Shown here piece by piece: positions 34,852-44,981 of a stretch of 64,000 bases of DNA. The first letter of the stretch is position 1, and the number at the start of each line of letters is the position of its first letter. The position numbers were made by a program, and so were the translations under genes. The stretch comes from Methanomicrobium antiquum (GTDB lineage: Archaea; Halobacteriota; Methanomicrobia; Methanomicrobiales; Methanomicrobiaceae). Where the stretch lies: assembly GCF_029633915.1 (NCBI RefSeq), contig NZ_CP091092.1:1302001-1366000 (forward strand), in the 5' to 3' direction. The notes under the pieces were generated by a model, which ran no database searches, had not been told where the DNA came from, and saw only the letters and a program-made list of their open reading frames with translations.

Positions 34852-37647
34852 TTAGCATTCTGCCTGAATTTTTTGTATTTTTTCCTCTGACAATCCTGTT
34901 TTTTGTGTCAGAACAGAAGAATCAGCATTTTTCAGCATATTAATGTCTGTAATTCCAGCGAAAAAAAGCTTTTCAATCATTGATTCACCGATTCCATTGA
35001 TAGAAAGAAGTTCTTCTTTACCACTTTCAAATGCTTTTTTGCTAATTTTTTCAGGAGTTTTGACTCCCATATTTGAACAGACCAAATTAACATGTTTGAA
35101 GACAGTTTCAATATTTAGTCCGGTCTTTAGGCTTAGATAAGCGGGATGAATATTGCAGAAATCATCAGGTGAGATAAAGCCTGCTTCAAAGTATTTTTTA
35201 AGACTTACCGCCGGAACACCATAATTTCTTAAAAGCTCTTTGTTTGTGACGCTCTTTGCCTCATAAAGCAGTGTTTCTGCCTCCTGCTCGCTTAAATGCA
35301 TCTTTAAAAGAATTTTTTCGTTTGATTTTGAAAGATCTTCTATACTATTGATTCCAGAATCAATGACAGCGTTTAGGACTTTTGCATGGCTTCTTCCTTT
35401 TCTTGGCGGAATTATTTTCCTTACAAATTTTCTAAGCTCTGATCTTTTTCTTAAAAGTTCAAGAATGTCTTCTGCATCTTTTTTAAGCATTTCAGAAATT
35501 TGCGAGTTTATTTCAAGTTTTTCTTCAAGAATGGATTTATCCATATTTGCAATTTCATAAACAGAATAGATATGGACAGAATGAAGTTTATCGATTAACT
35601 TTTCTGTGATACTCGGCATCAGCCTTAAAGACTCCAGATTTGAGCTGATATGGTTGCAAAGAGGACATCCTATATCCCATGGCCTTGAACCTTTCCGAAT
35701 CAGTCTTACATAATTCAAACCATGTGTTTCACAGACATTGTCTTCTTTTATTGCCTTTCCCCACTGGGCAGATGGAAGACCAATGTTAAACGAGCAGTCC
35801 GGATATGCAGTACAGCCTATAAACTGAGCCATTCCTTTTGAGCTTCTGATCATAAGGCTGTGTCCACAGACAGGGCATTTGCCAATTATACGCTCTTCGG
35901 CTGTCCTGTCCATGATCTCGTTGCCTATGTTTTCTTCGTTTGCTTCAAGTTCATCGAATATTTCATGAAGCATCTTTTTTGACTCTTCGACAACGATTTC
36001 CTTGCTTCTCGTACCCTTTTTTATGTCTTCCATATGAGACTCAAGAGTCTGGGTCATATCCGGTTTTGTTATGTGTGCTGCAAACTCCTCAAGAGTATCT
36101 GTAACTGCCTTTCCGACAAGTGTCGGTTTTAGAGGAGATTCTTCAACATAGCGTCTTGAAACAAGTTTTCCGATAACATCGTGGCGTGTTGATTTAGTAC
36201 CAAGGCCAAGTTCTTCCATCTGCTGAATCAGCCTGCTTTGTGAGTAGCGTGGCGGCGGCTGAGTTTCTTTCTCCTCAAGGACAATCTCTTTTATTGGCAG
36301 AGTCTCTCCTTTTGACAGGTCAGGAAGAATTTGATCCTTTGCCTGACTGTAGGTATACACATGTCTGTAACCTTCAGTTTCAAGTTTCTGTCCTGTTGAT
36401 GTGTACTCTTCACCGCCGGCGTCAAACAAAATTTTCATAGTTTTCCAGCGTGCATCAGGAGATAATGTGGCAAGAAAACGTCTTACAACAAGCTCATATA
36501 CTTTCCATGCCTGTTCATTCATCTGTGAAGGCTTTGCCGCACCTGCAGGATGAATCGGAGGGTGATCTGTGCTTGATTTCTTGCCCCGTGTCGGCTCTTT
36601 TCTTCTGTTTTCAGATATCCATTCAACATCTTTTACAAAAGGAGTTCTTTTAAGCTCGGATAATATCTCATTTAAATCAAGGGATGGAGGATATATTGTA
36701 TTATCAGTTCTTGGATATGAGATAAAACCGTTCATGTAAAGCTCTTCTGCAATCCTCATTGCATTAGATGCACTAAGTCCAATCCGGCCTGCCGCTACAA
36801 TAAAAGCTGTTGTATCAAATGGTGTAGGAGCAGAATCATTCTTTGTTCCCTCACGTACTTCTTTTACCAAAAGAGGCTCTTTGGTAGCTGACTTTGCAGT
36901 TTTGGCTTCATCATAAACCCAGAATTTGCCATTAGTGTGCCTTGCCTCTATTTCGATACTGTTTTTTTCCGTTATTAGCCCAAGCATCCAGTATGGCTGT
37001 GGGATAAAAGAATCAATTTCCCTTTCCCTTTCAACTATCATACTAAGAGTAGGACTTTGCACACGGCCGACACTTAATATGTTGTTACCGCCCCTTTTTG
37101 CGGCAATGCTGATAAAACGGGTTAGTGACGCACCCCATACAAGATCAATTTCCTGTCTTGTCTCACCTGCGGATGCAAGATTGAAATCTATTTCAGTTGG
37201 ATTGTCAAATGCACTCAAAATTTCCTGTCTTGTGATTGCACTAAAAATCGCTCTGTTTATTCTTACATCTTTGTTTGCAGATCTTACAATCTCATATGCC
37301 TCTTTTCCGATCAACTCTCCTTCACGATCATAATCGGTTGCAATTGTAACAAGAGTCGCTTTTTTTGCGTATTTTTTAATTAAAGAGATTATTTTTTTCT
37401 CTGTCGGTTTTTTAATCATTCCGGCATCGATAAGAGTTCTTGGAGTATGCACCTCAGATCGCCAGTTAGAGTAGCCCTCTTCAAAATCCACCTCTACAAC
37501 ATGGCCGCGGAGACCTATTGCAACTGAATCATTGAAATGATATGAGTTTACACCGCCTGTTTTGTCAGAAGTTAACTTGCTGGTGCCGGCCAAAAAACCG
37601 GCGATTCTCTGTGCCGCAATATTCTTTTCAGCTATGATAAGGTGCAT
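34852..37647 (-). CDS. topA: DNA topoisomerase I, type IA
   Basis: The protein of about 931 residues starts best at ATG 37647 (MHLIIAEKNIAAQRIAGFL), eight bases after gatB; an upstream in-frame start at 37659 would overlap gatB. The Toprim domain comes first, with the acidic triad in DYDREGELIGKEAYE; the catalytic tyrosine is in NGFISYPRTDN near residue 310. A zinc finger follows near residue 610 (CPVCGHSLM...CTAYPDC), with further cysteine pairs, and a long helix-hairpin-helix tail of about 230 residues (INGIGESMIEKLFFAGITDI). It relaxes negative supercoils by single-strand passage. The archaeal length and repeated HhH units are normal. Confidence 0.93.
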   Translation of the reverse strand: MHLIIAEKNIAAQRIAGFLAGTSKLTSDKTGGVNSYHFNDSVAIGLRGHVVEVDFEEGYSNWRSEVHTPRTLIDAGMIKKPTEKKIISLIKKYAKKATLVTIATDYDREGELIGKEAYEIVRSANKDVRINRAIFSAITRQEILSAFDNPTEIDFNLASAGETRQEIDLVWGASLTRFISIAAKRGGNNILSVGRVQSPTLSMIVEREREIDSFIPQPYWMLGLITEKNSIEIEARHTNGKFWVYDEAKTAKSATKEPLLVKEVREGTKNDSAPTPFDTTAFIVAAGRIGLSASNAMRIAEELYMNGFISYPRTDNTIYPPSLDLNEILSELKRTPFVKDVEWISENRRKEPTRGKKSSTDHPPIHPAGAAKPSQMNEQAWKVYELVVRRFLATLSPDARWKTMKILFDAGGEEYTSTGQKLETEGYRHVYTYSQAKDQILPDLSKGETLPIKEIVLEEKETQPPPRYSQSRLIQQMEELGLGTKSTRHDVIGKLVSRRYVEESPLKPTLVGKAVTDTLEEFAAHITKPDMTQTLESHMEDIKKGTRSKEIVVEESKKMLHEIFDELEANEENIGNEIMDRTAEERIIGKCPVCGHSLMIRSSKGMAQFIGCTAYPDCSFNIGLPSAQWGKAIKEDNVCETHGLNYVRLIRKGSRPWDIGCPLCNHISSNLESLRLMPSITEKLIDKLHSVHIYSVYEIANMDKSILEEKLEINSQISEMLKKDAEDILELLRKRSELRKFVRKIIPPRKGRSHAKVLNAVIDSGINSIEDLSKSNEKILLKMHLSEQEAETLLYEAKSVTNKELLRNYGVPAVSLKKYFEAGFISPDDFCNIHPAYLSLKTGLNIETVFKHVNLVCSNMGVKTPEKISKKAFESGKEELLSINGIGESMIEKLFFAGITDINMLKNADSSVLTQKTGLSEEKIQKIQAEC

Positions 37648-37655
37648 TTTAAAGG

Positions 37656-39101
37656 TCACTCCATTTTGGATATATAATCTGTTATTAATTTGTTCAGGCT
37701 TTTTGGATCGGCACGGCCTTTTGTCTCTCTCATTACCTGACCGACAAGGAAATTTAATGCATTGCCTTTGCCGCTGTGAAAGTCAGAAACAGCCTGAGGA
37801 TTGGCTGAAACGACTGCTTTTATTATTTCAGAAAATTCGTCATCTTTTCCTTTTGAAAGGCCAAGCCTTAAAACAATATCAGAAGGCATCTCACATTCTT
37901 CATTGTTTTTTATCTGATCAAGCATTATCCGAAGAACATCTACTCCTACTCTGTCTGTAATTTCTTTGTCCTTTAAAAGAACAATCAAATCCTTAAAGTT
38001 CTCTTCTAAAACAGAGTCTATCTTCATATCACGGTAATAAAGCTCTCCCAAAAGCGTATCTGCAATCCATGTCGCAGAAAGCTGAGGATCTAAAGATGCA
38101 ATGTTTTCATAAAATACTGCAACTCTGATATCGCCTGTAAGTGTTTTTGCATGATTAACCGAGATATTATATTGAGTGATAAATCTCTCACGCCTTGCAT
38201 CAGGAAGTTCTGGCAGTGCAATTTCATCTGCCCAGTCCTTAACTCTCAGAGGCGGCAAATCAGGTTCAGGGAAGTAGCGATAGTCATTTTCATCCTCTTT
38301 GCTTCTTGAACCTGTTGTAATTCCCCTTCCTTCAAGAAAATGCCTTGTTTCCTGAACAATTTCCTGACCACGCCTTAATAAGTTCCTTTGTCGTGTTATC
38401 TCAAAGGTAAGCGCCTTTTCAACACCTTTGTATGAAGAGATGTTTTTACACTCGACACGCTTGTGTCCTTCAAGTGAGATATTTGCATCAACACGAATTG
38501 CTCCTTCTTTTTCGCCGTCGAAAACATCCAGATATTCAAGAGTTGCACGAAGTTTGTTTAAGAATCTCCTTGCTTCTTTTGGAGATGAGATATCAGGCTC
38601 TGTTACAATTTCAATTAATGGAATTGACGATCTGTTATAATCAACAAGAGTGTATCCTGCTCTGTCGCGTGAAATCTTGTGAACAAGCCTGCCTGGATCT
38701 TCTTCCAGATGAATTCTTGTAATTCTAATCTCTTTGTCATGTCCCTCATCATCATCGACTATCATCTTTCCCTTTTCTGCAACAGGCTTGTCATACTGAC
38801 TTATCTGATACCCTTTTGGAAGGTCGGGATAGAAGTAATTCTTCCTTGAAAACTCGGAATAATCGGATATCTGAAGGTTTAATGCTTTTGCAACCTTAAG
38901 TGCATAGATTACTGCCTGCCTGTTTAGTTTTGGAAGAGCTCCTGGAAGTCCAAGACAAATCGGGCATACATGAGTGTTTGGCTCATCATCACGGTAATCA
39001 GTGGAGCACCCGCAAAAAAGTTTAGTCTTTGTGTTGAGCTGACAGTGAATTTCAAGACCAATGATGACTTTTAGGTCTTTTACATCCTTTGTTTCAGCCA
39101 T
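37656..39101 (-). CDS. gatB: Aspartyl/glutamyl-tRNA amidotransferase subunit B
   Basis: The product of about 481 residues starts at ATG 39101 (MAETKDVKDLKVIIGLEIHC) behind AGGAGGTG, one base after the gatA stop. GatB binds the mischarged tRNA and phosphorylates the Asp or Glu side chain. Hallmarks are IGLEIHCQLNTKTKLFCGCS, the zinc cysteines in HVCPICLGLPGALP, FSRKNYFYPDLPKGYQISQY, HLEEDPGRL and RVECKNISSYK. The C-terminal YqeY/GatB domain ends LNKLITDYISKME. With gatA and gatC it makes a full GatCAB for Asn-tRNA (and possibly Gln-tRNA, which archaea usually make with GatDE). Confidence 0.96.
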   Translation of the reverse strand: MAETKDVKDLKVIIGLEIHCQLNTKTKLFCGCSTDYRDDEPNTHVCPICLGLPGALPKLNRQAVIYALKVAKALNLQISDYSEFSRKNYFYPDLPKGYQISQYDKPVAEKGKMIVDDDEGHDKEIRITRIHLEEDPGRLVHKISRDRAGYTLVDYNRSSIPLIEIVTEPDISSPKEARRFLNKLRATLEYLDVFDGEKEGAIRVDANISLEGHKRVECKNISSYKGVEKALTFEITRQRNLLRRGQEIVQETRHFLEGRGITTGSRSKEDENDYRYFPEPDLPPLRVKDWADEIALPELPDARRERFITQYNISVNHAKTLTGDIRVAVFYENIASLDPQLSATWIADTLLGELYYRDMKIDSVLEENFKDLIVLLKDKEITDRVGVDVLRIMLDQIKNNEECEMPSDIVLRLGLSKGKDDEFSEIIKAVVSANPQAVSDFHSGKGNALNFLVGQVMRETKGRADPKSLNKLITDYISKME

Positions 39102-39102
39102 A

Positions 39103-40404
39103 TCACTGCACCTCCTGTTCAAATGCAAATGCGGCATCAATTACTGATTCTTCGTCAAAGTGTCTTCCAATTATCTGAAGACCTACAGGCATCTTTTCTA
39201 CATAGCCGCATGGGACAGATATTGCAGGAACGCCTGCCAGGTTTGCCGGGACTGTTAAGATGTCGCTTAAGTACATCTCAAGTGGATCGCTTTTCTCACC
39301 GATTTTAAAGGCAATGTTTGGCATTGTCGGCCCTGCTATAAGATCTGCATCTTTTAAGACTCTTATGAAGTCTTTTTTGATGTTTTCCTTTGCAACTTTT
39401 GCCTTTGCATAATATTTGCCGTAATAACCTGCAGAAAGTGCAAATGTTCCAAGAAGAATTCTTCGTTTTACTTCTTCTCCGAATTTATCCTTTCGGTATT
39501 CGCGGTATTCGTCATGCCATTTCTTAAGCATTCCAACTTTTGGACCAAAGCGGACACCATCAAATCTGGAAAGGTTGGATGAAGCCTCGCTTGTGCAGGT
39601 TACATAATAGGCCGCAAGAGCATAGCTCATGGATGGAATTGAGCATTCAGATATTGTCGCTCCCATATCCTCAAATTTTAAGATGGCATTCATAACACAC
39701 TTTGAGACCTCTTCATCAACACCCTCTCCAAAGTACTCCTTTGGAACTGCTATTTTTTTGCCCTTTATTTCAGGTGATGGTGTATGAAGATATGGTTTTT
39801 CAACTGCTGTTGAATCATATATGTCAGGCTTTGATATAACTTCAAAAAGTCTTGATACATCTGTGACATTTTTTGCCATCGGGCCTATTTGTTCCAGTGA
39901 ATTTGAATATGCAATAAGACCGTACCTCGAAACACGGCCATATGTTGGTTTCAAACCTACAATTCCACAAAAGGATGCAGGACATCTGATTGAACCGCCG
40001 GTATCTGTTCCAAGTGCCATAGGAACCATCCCGCAAGCAACTGCCGCCGCACTTCCTCCTGAAGAGCCGCCGGGAACCCTTGTCTCATCACAGGGATTTG
40101 TTGTAATGCCATATGCTGAACTTTCGGTTGTTGTTCCCATACCAAATTCGTCCATGTTGGTTTTTCCAACAATAACTGCTCCCTGCTTTTTCAGAAGAGT
40201 GACTACATGCGCATCATATGGAGGAATGTATCCTTTGAGTATTTTTGATCCGCATGTTGTCTCAATGCCTTTTGTTGAGATATTATCTTTTACTGCAACA
40301 GGTATTCCGGAAAGGTTTCCCTCTCCATATTCCGAATTTTTTACAGTCGTTATAAAGGCGTTGTTTTTATCCTCTGCATCAAAGATGAATTTCTTCAATT
40401 TCAC
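39103..40404 (-). CDS. gatA: Aspartyl/glutamyl-tRNA amidotransferase subunit A
   Basis: The 433-residue amidase releases ammonia from glutamine for the GatB reaction. The Ser-cisSer-Lys triad is visible: Lys in GIPVAVKDNISTKG, cis-Ser in GTDTGGSIRCPASFCG, and the nucleophile Ser in GGSSGGSAAAVACG. Length is slightly below the bacterial norm (about 480) because the N-terminus is short, as in archaea. The start overlaps the end of gatC by four bases, and gatB follows after one base, so the three subunits are translated together. Confidence 0.96.
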   Translation of the reverse strand: MKLKKFIFDAEDKNNAFITTVKNSEYGEGNLSGIPVAVKDNISTKGIETTCGSKILKGYIPPYDAHVVTLLKKQGAVIVGKTNMDEFGMGTTTESSAYGITTNPCDETRVPGGSSGGSAAAVACGMVPMALGTDTGGSIRCPASFCGIVGLKPTYGRVSRYGLIAYSNSLEQIGPMAKNVTDVSRLFEVISKPDIYDSTAVEKPYLHTPSPEIKGKKIAVPKEYFGEGVDEEVSKCVMNAILKFEDMGATISECSIPSMSYALAAYYVTCTSEASSNLSRFDGVRFGPKVGMLKKWHDEYREYRKDKFGEEVKRRILLGTFALSAGYYGKYYAKAKVAKENIKKDFIRVLKDADLIAGPTMPNIAFKIGEKSDPLEMYLSDILTVPANLAGVPAISVPCGYVEKMPVGLQIIGRHFDEESVIDAAFAFEQEVQ

Positions 40405-40670
40405 ATCACCTTCGGTGATTTTATGTATCCGTCTTCAGTTTCATCAGCATTAGACAGTGCATCGGCCTGTGAAAGAGATGGCATCACCTCATCTTCACGC
40501 AGAATATTTAGGATTTCATCATCCTTTGTTTCTTCATATTCGACCGTATCCAAAATGTCAAAATAACCAAGAATATTGTTGAACTGACTGGTAAATCCGG
40601 CCAGTTCATCTTTATCTATTGAGATGTCGGCAAGTTTTGCTATGCCTTCCACTTCTTCTTCAGAGACCAT
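40401..40670 (-). CDS. gatC: Aspartyl/glutamyl-tRNA amidotransferase subunit C
   Basis: The 89-residue protein starts MVSEEEVEGIAKLADISIDK and continues with FTSQFNNILGYFDILDTVEY, the two helices by which GatC clasps GatA, then a belt region with DVMPSLSQADALSNAD-type sequence (EDEVMPSLSQADALSNADET). It stabilises the GatA-GatB interface. It overlaps gatA by four bases and is the first gene of the gatCAB unit, 13 bp after an AsnB-like gene. Confidence 0.92.
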   Translation of the reverse strand: MVSEEEVEGIAKLADISIDKDELAGFTSQFNNILGYFDILDTVEYEETKDDEILNILREDEVMPSLSQADALSNADETEDGYIKSPKVM

Positions 40671-40683
40671 TATTCCAAGAACC

Positions 40684-41664
40684 TCAATTTAAGTGATCTA
40701 TGTACCGTTGCACGGAGTTTTTATAACCATTATCCCGTGCAAGTTTTTGTATTTCCTTCATGACACCACTCCCGTATTGCATGGCTTTTTTGCCATAAAA
40801 GGCAATTTCATCGCCTAAATACAGGGAAGCAACCTCTCTTAAGGGGTATTTTCTGATACTTCCTGCCAGCATTTCAGAAGGCGGGATTTCACCTGCAGCG
40901 CGCACCACTCTAACATCAAGGTACGGGCATGATATATATGTGTTGTTTTTCGCCGCAACTGCCTGATCACGTTTTCCCTGCATAGAAAGACCTTCAAAGT
41001 CTTTTTTCAGTGTTTTTTCTATATCATCTGTTTCAAGATAACGTGCATATCCTCCGAATAATTCATCCGCACCCTGCCCAGCAACAATTTTCTCATAGCC
41101 GTTTTCCTGCGCCCATTTTGTAATGAAATACTGCGTTGTAGCAATTGAGGCTTCAACCGGCGTTTTTAAAGGAATCAACGGAAGCACAATCTTCAACGCT
41201 CTTTTAACTTCAGAAGGCATGATTTCTATGAAGTTTGTATCTTTAAGGCCAATCTCTTTAGAAACTTCTTTTGCATGAATTAAATCATGAGAACCTGAAA
41301 TTCCGACAGTTACACTGGGTCTTTGTGCTATTTTTGCAATGAGGGCTGAGTCAACTCCGCCGGAGAATGCAACAACACAATCTTTTTTTCGCAGAACAAC
41401 TGCTTTTTCTATAGCTTTTTCAAGAGACAAAAGATCAGGAGCAGGAGAAATATCCCCTTTAATAACACCTGAGCAGACAATTTTTCCTGCAGGGCAATCC
41501 CCGGGCATTATTCCAAGACAGTCTCTTGCCATGCAGTCATCCCACTGCAGAAAAAATTCTCCACCACAATCTGATAATATTTCAGGAAAATTTTTGATAA
41601 TATCCTCAATTTCTGAATTGGTAAGAATTTTTCCGTCTTTTTCCATCCACCCACGAATTTTCAA
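40684..41664 (-). CDS. Asparagine synthase-like ATP-pyrophosphatase without amidase domain
   Basis: The protein of about 326 residues has the PP-loop VAFSGGVDSALIAKIA near residue 100 and the synthetase segment GQGADELFGGYARYLETDD, as in asparagine synthetase B. Instead of the full glutaminase domain it has only a short N-terminal part (GGEFFLQWDDCMARDCLGIM) that looks like the end of one, without the catalytic Cys1. Ammonia would have to come from elsewhere, or another adenylated substrate is used. The start is unclear: TTG 41664 (KIRGWMEKDGK) directly after the polB stop, ATG 41646, or ATG 41718 inside polB. It sits between polB and gatCAB, close to Asn-tRNA formation. Confidence 0.75.
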   Translation of the reverse strand: MKIRGWMEKDGKILTNSEIEDIIKNFPEILSDCGGEFFLQWDDCMARDCLGIMPGDCPAGKIVCSGVIKGDISPAPDLLSLEKAIEKAVVLRKKDCVVAFSGGVDSALIAKIAQRPSVTVGISGSHDLIHAKEVSKEIGLKDTNFIEIMPSEVKRALKIVLPLIPLKTPVEASIATTQYFITKWAQENGYEKIVAGQGADELFGGYARYLETDDIEKTLKKDFEGLSMQGKRDQAVAAKNNTYISCPYLDVRVVRAAGEIPPSEMLAGSIRKYPLREVASLYLGDEIAFYGKKAMQYGSGVMKEIQKLARDNGYKNSVQRYIDHLN

Positions 41665-41671
41665 AATGTTT

Positions 41672-44056
41672 TCACATCCCAAAATCAAAAAGAGTTGTTC
41701 TTGAGGGATCAACATCATTCCAGTTCATCCCAATTGCTTCTATTATACGTGAAATTGGCTGTTTGATACTTTTTTCCATCATTACCTCCCAGTCAACTAT
41801 AAATTCAGGAGGCACCTGGTCTGCATATTCAAAGTCCAAAACATCAGTCTGCGGATACTTTGAAGTGACGCTTTTTATGTACACTCTTTTAGGCTTGCTT
41901 CCCCTTTTAAAATCAGTTCCAAGATATTTGTTGGAATAAATTGCTCCTCTTACATGTGCATCGGGACTTTCATATGACTTAAGTTCTTTTCCAATACCTC
42001 CTGGTATTCCAATATCTTCAAGAGAATATTCGCCTTTTCTGTAACTTTTGATTACATCTCCCAGATACTTCTTAAGCTCGGATTTTTCAGCGCCTTTTAG
42101 TATAAGCTCCATCACTTTGTGCTGGACTTCCTTTGTCATATGGGGCGAATCACTTCTCTTCATTTCAAAGCCGACAATATCAATCTGTTCTGTATCTTTT
42201 CCCTCTTTCCAGACAAGATATCCGGCATATCTCTTCTTCTTTCCTGCCTGGAAAAACCGCCTGTAAATTTTTTCAAATTTAATGGAAAAGTAATGCTCCT
42301 CTGCACCAAGCTTATCTAAAGCAAATTCTGAGTAACTCTGATTCAGTGCTTTTTCAATCTCAAATGCTGTCTTTATTGTATCATCCCTCTCCATTTTAGG
42401 AAGCATTATCATACATGAATCAGTATCGCCGTAGATCACAGAGTAACCCATATTTTCGATAACCTTTCTTGTATGCTCAATTATTGCTCTTCCAACCGAT
42501 GTTACAGCAGAACCAATTTCTCTATCATAAAGCCTGAATCTTGCATAACCACTTACGCCATAATATGTGTTCATAATAACTTTCAACACGTTTTGCTGAA
42601 GATCATAGAGAACATATTCATATGAGCCATATTCAAATGAATTTCGAAGGGCTTTTTTCTCATCTCTTTCCTTTAAAAGATCGCTTATAATGCTTCTTGT
42701 AAGCCCGTCAGGCTCTTTTTTAAACCGGATTCCATTTGGTGCATGAAGTTCGCCGCTGACATCCTTGGTCTCTGGTGATGCATTAATCGTCATCATGCAC
42801 ATAGGATAGAGGGATTTTAAATCAAGCACTACAACGTTCTCTTTAACGCCAAGTGACGGGTCAAATACAGTTGCTCCTTCAAATTCTTCTGCATCTGCAA
42901 AACCTTTTGATGGAAGAATATATTTCCCAAAAGCCTTTCTTAAGACAAAAATATCAATTACATTTGAAGAGTTGAGTGTTCTGTCAAGAGGACAGCCGAC
43001 ATAGCGTGCAATTTCTCTGTAGAATTCAACAATGTTATTCTTTTTGTTGATGCCTACGCATAATAAAACATCTTTTACATTATATTCTATTAGCTTTTGA
43101 GGGTCTTTTTCCCAAAGTTCGGAGATAGTTCCTGTATAACGGATTTTTCCTTCACCAATTTCATCCTCTGCAACCGCATCAAGCCTGTATGACTCTTTTC
43201 TTGCGCCCTGCATCTTCTTATAAGCCGTTAATAGATCAAAAAGAGCGCGTCCACGTGTTGGATTTCTTGCACCGGCGCCAGGTATTCTTGAAAGAGCGTC
43301 TTCACGGATTTTAAGAATCTCCATTCTTTTAAGAATATACGGAATGTCAAAATCAACAAAATTCCAGCCTGATAAAACATCAGGATCTTTTTCTGTTACA
43401 TATTCAGAAAGACTTAGGAGAAGGTCTCTTTCACAGGAGAAAATCTTTATCTCATGCTTTTCTGACACAGGTTTTATTTGAATATCGCAATTTCTGTCTT
43501 TTGGCCAGAAAAAAGTTGTATATGTGTCATCAAATGAATCCCAGCAGGTTATGCAGTTTATCATTTCCCTGTTTGCATCTGGAAATCCGTTTTCATCTTC
43601 ACACTCGATATCCATGAAACAGATTCTTGCAGGAGCATTAACTTCTTCAGCTCTTATATCATGAAAATCCACAATCTCTGACGGGGTAAATATGCCTCCT
43701 GTAAGACCCATATCTATCATAAAACGGGTTGCAAAAGGAATATCTGCTTCAAAGTGTGTGAAACCCTCACGCATGTCCCTGACATCTCCGGGCTTTGGAG
43801 TATATATCCGTGTTAATTCTTCTCCCCTTATTGATACAAATTTATTTGAAAATTCAGCCTCTGTTCCATCAGGAATTCTTCTGGTTTTTGCTTCTTTTGC
43901 TGTTGTATAAAAATAGGGTCGAAATCCGGTTACAATTATCTGATGTGCATCGCCGGATTCTTCCCTTCCAAAGATATGAATTATTGTTCCTTCAGGACTG
44001 TTTGAGTACTCAACCTGATTTATTGCAAGTTTGAGAGGTTTACTTTCCACCTGCAT
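41672..44056 (-). CDS. polB: DNA polymerase, family B
   Basis: The 794-residue replicative polymerase has the 3'-5' exonuclease motifs (FMDIECEDENGFPD for Exo I, SGWNFVDFDIPYI for Exo II) and polymerase motifs A (VVLDLKSLYPMCMMT), B (KVIMNTYYGVSGY) and C (VIYGDTDSCMI). The Exo III region lies at IEYNVKDVLLC. No intein interrupts motifs A to C, although such insertions are frequent in archaeal polB. Length is normal for euryarchaeal PolB. It overlaps the end of mdh by 17 bases, and the AsnB-like gene follows. Confidence 0.96.
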   Translation of the reverse strand: MQVESKPLKLAINQVEYSNSPEGTIIHIFGREESGDAHQIIVTGFRPYFYTTAKEAKTRRIPDGTEAEFSNKFVSIRGEELTRIYTPKPGDVRDMREGFTHFEADIPFATRFMIDMGLTGGIFTPSEIVDFHDIRAEEVNAPARICFMDIECEDENGFPDANREMINCITCWDSFDDTYTTFFWPKDRNCDIQIKPVSEKHEIKIFSCERDLLLSLSEYVTEKDPDVLSGWNFVDFDIPYILKRMEILKIREDALSRIPGAGARNPTRGRALFDLLTAYKKMQGARKESYRLDAVAEDEIGEGKIRYTGTISELWEKDPQKLIEYNVKDVLLCVGINKKNNIVEFYREIARYVGCPLDRTLNSSNVIDIFVLRKAFGKYILPSKGFADAEEFEGATVFDPSLGVKENVVVLDLKSLYPMCMMTINASPETKDVSGELHAPNGIRFKKEPDGLTRSIISDLLKERDEKKALRNSFEYGSYEYVLYDLQQNVLKVIMNTYYGVSGYARFRLYDREIGSAVTSVGRAIIEHTRKVIENMGYSVIYGDTDSCMIMLPKMERDDTIKTAFEIEKALNQSYSEFALDKLGAEEHYFSIKFEKIYRRFFQAGKKKRYAGYLVWKEGKDTEQIDIVGFEMKRSDSPHMTKEVQHKVMELILKGAEKSELKKYLGDVIKSYRKGEYSLEDIGIPGGIGKELKSYESPDAHVRGAIYSNKYLGTDFKRGSKPKRVYIKSVTSKYPQTDVLDFEYADQVPPEFIVDWEVMMEKSIKQPISRIIEAIGMNWNDVDPSRTTLFDFGM

Positions 44057-44921
44057 CTTCTGCCCTCCTGCACAAATTTTTTAAGTGTACAGATGCTTCT
44101 TTTAATTTATCCAGTTCCCAGTCGTCAAGCTGTTTTTCAATTATCTCTTCGACACCTTCTTTTCCAATTCTTGCAGGAACTCCGATTGAGAGGTTAAATA
44201 AGCCATATTCACCTTCAAGTATACATGAGCACGGCAAAATTTCTTTTTTATCTTCTTTTATTGCAGAAACAAGTCTGATTATATTAAATGCCGGCCCAAA
44301 AACAGTGCCACCTTTTCCTTTTATCACCGGCATGCTTGCATTTTTCATATCAGAGAGTATCTCTTCTCTTATTTCAGAGTCTGTTTTTTCCAGCAGATCT
44401 GAAAATACAGGGACCTGATGTTCACCATGCTCACCCATCACAAAAGAGCCCTTGCTGTCAAATCCTCTTATATTTAAAAAATTTTCAAATCTTGCAAGAT
44501 CAACAAGTCCTCCAAATCCAATACATCTGCGTCTGTTAAGACCTGCCTTTTTACAAATATAATAATTCAATGCATCAACAGGATTTGTTACATTGATTAC
44601 GATTCCTTTAAAGCCGTTAATATTTGAGCAGAATTCATCTGCAACAGGTATATTTGAATTAAGAAGATCAGCCCTTGTCTTAACTGTAGGATTTCTCGGC
44701 AGTCCTGCTGTAAAAACAATTATATCTGAGTTTTTAAGATCACTCAGATCTGTTGTTATATCCAAATCAAGTCCTGTGTGTATTATGTCCAGTTTTTGAG
44801 CATGAAGAAGGGAAGAGTTGCAGTCGGTTATTGTGATTTTATCAGCGATTCCCAAAACTGCTGAGAGGTATGCAACTTCTCCGCCAATCTTTCCGGCTCC
44901 TATTATGGAGAGATGTGTCAT
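44040..44921 (-). CDS. mdh: Malate dehydrogenase (lactate/malate family)
   Basis: The 293-residue protein has the Rossmann start LSIIGAGKIGGEVAYLSAVL, the substrate-binding arginines in AGLPRNPTVKTRADLL and LVDLARFENFL, and the catalytic histidine in VMGEHGEHQVPVFSDL. An aspartate in ITITDCNSSLL at the cofactor site suggests NAD rather than NADP preference. It interconverts malate and oxaloacetate, a step of the incomplete reductive TCA pathway in methanogens. It overlaps polB by 17 bases and its start faces pyrD about 60 bp away. Confidence 0.9.
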   Translation of the reverse strand: MTHLSIIGAGKIGGEVAYLSAVLGIADKITITDCNSSLLHAQKLDIIHTGLDLDITTDLSDLKNSDIIVFTAGLPRNPTVKTRADLLNSNIPVADEFCSNINGFKGIVINVTNPVDALNYYICKKAGLNRRRCIGFGGLVDLARFENFLNIRGFDSKGSFVMGEHGEHQVPVFSDLLEKTDSEIREEILSDMKNASMPVIKGKGGTVFGPAFNIIRLVSAIKEDKKEILPCSCILEGEYGLFNLSIGVPARIGKEGVEEIIEKQLDDWELDKLKEASVHLKNLCRRAEDAGGK

Positions 44922-44981
44922 TGTTGATCAAGTTTAGGCGAATGCTAATAATAAAATAGCTCTAAAGTATCCACAATCCAA

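Noticed and set aside
41672-44056. Intein in DNA polymerase B
   Set aside because: Motifs A, B and C lie at normal distances, and the length (794 residues) leaves no room for an intein.
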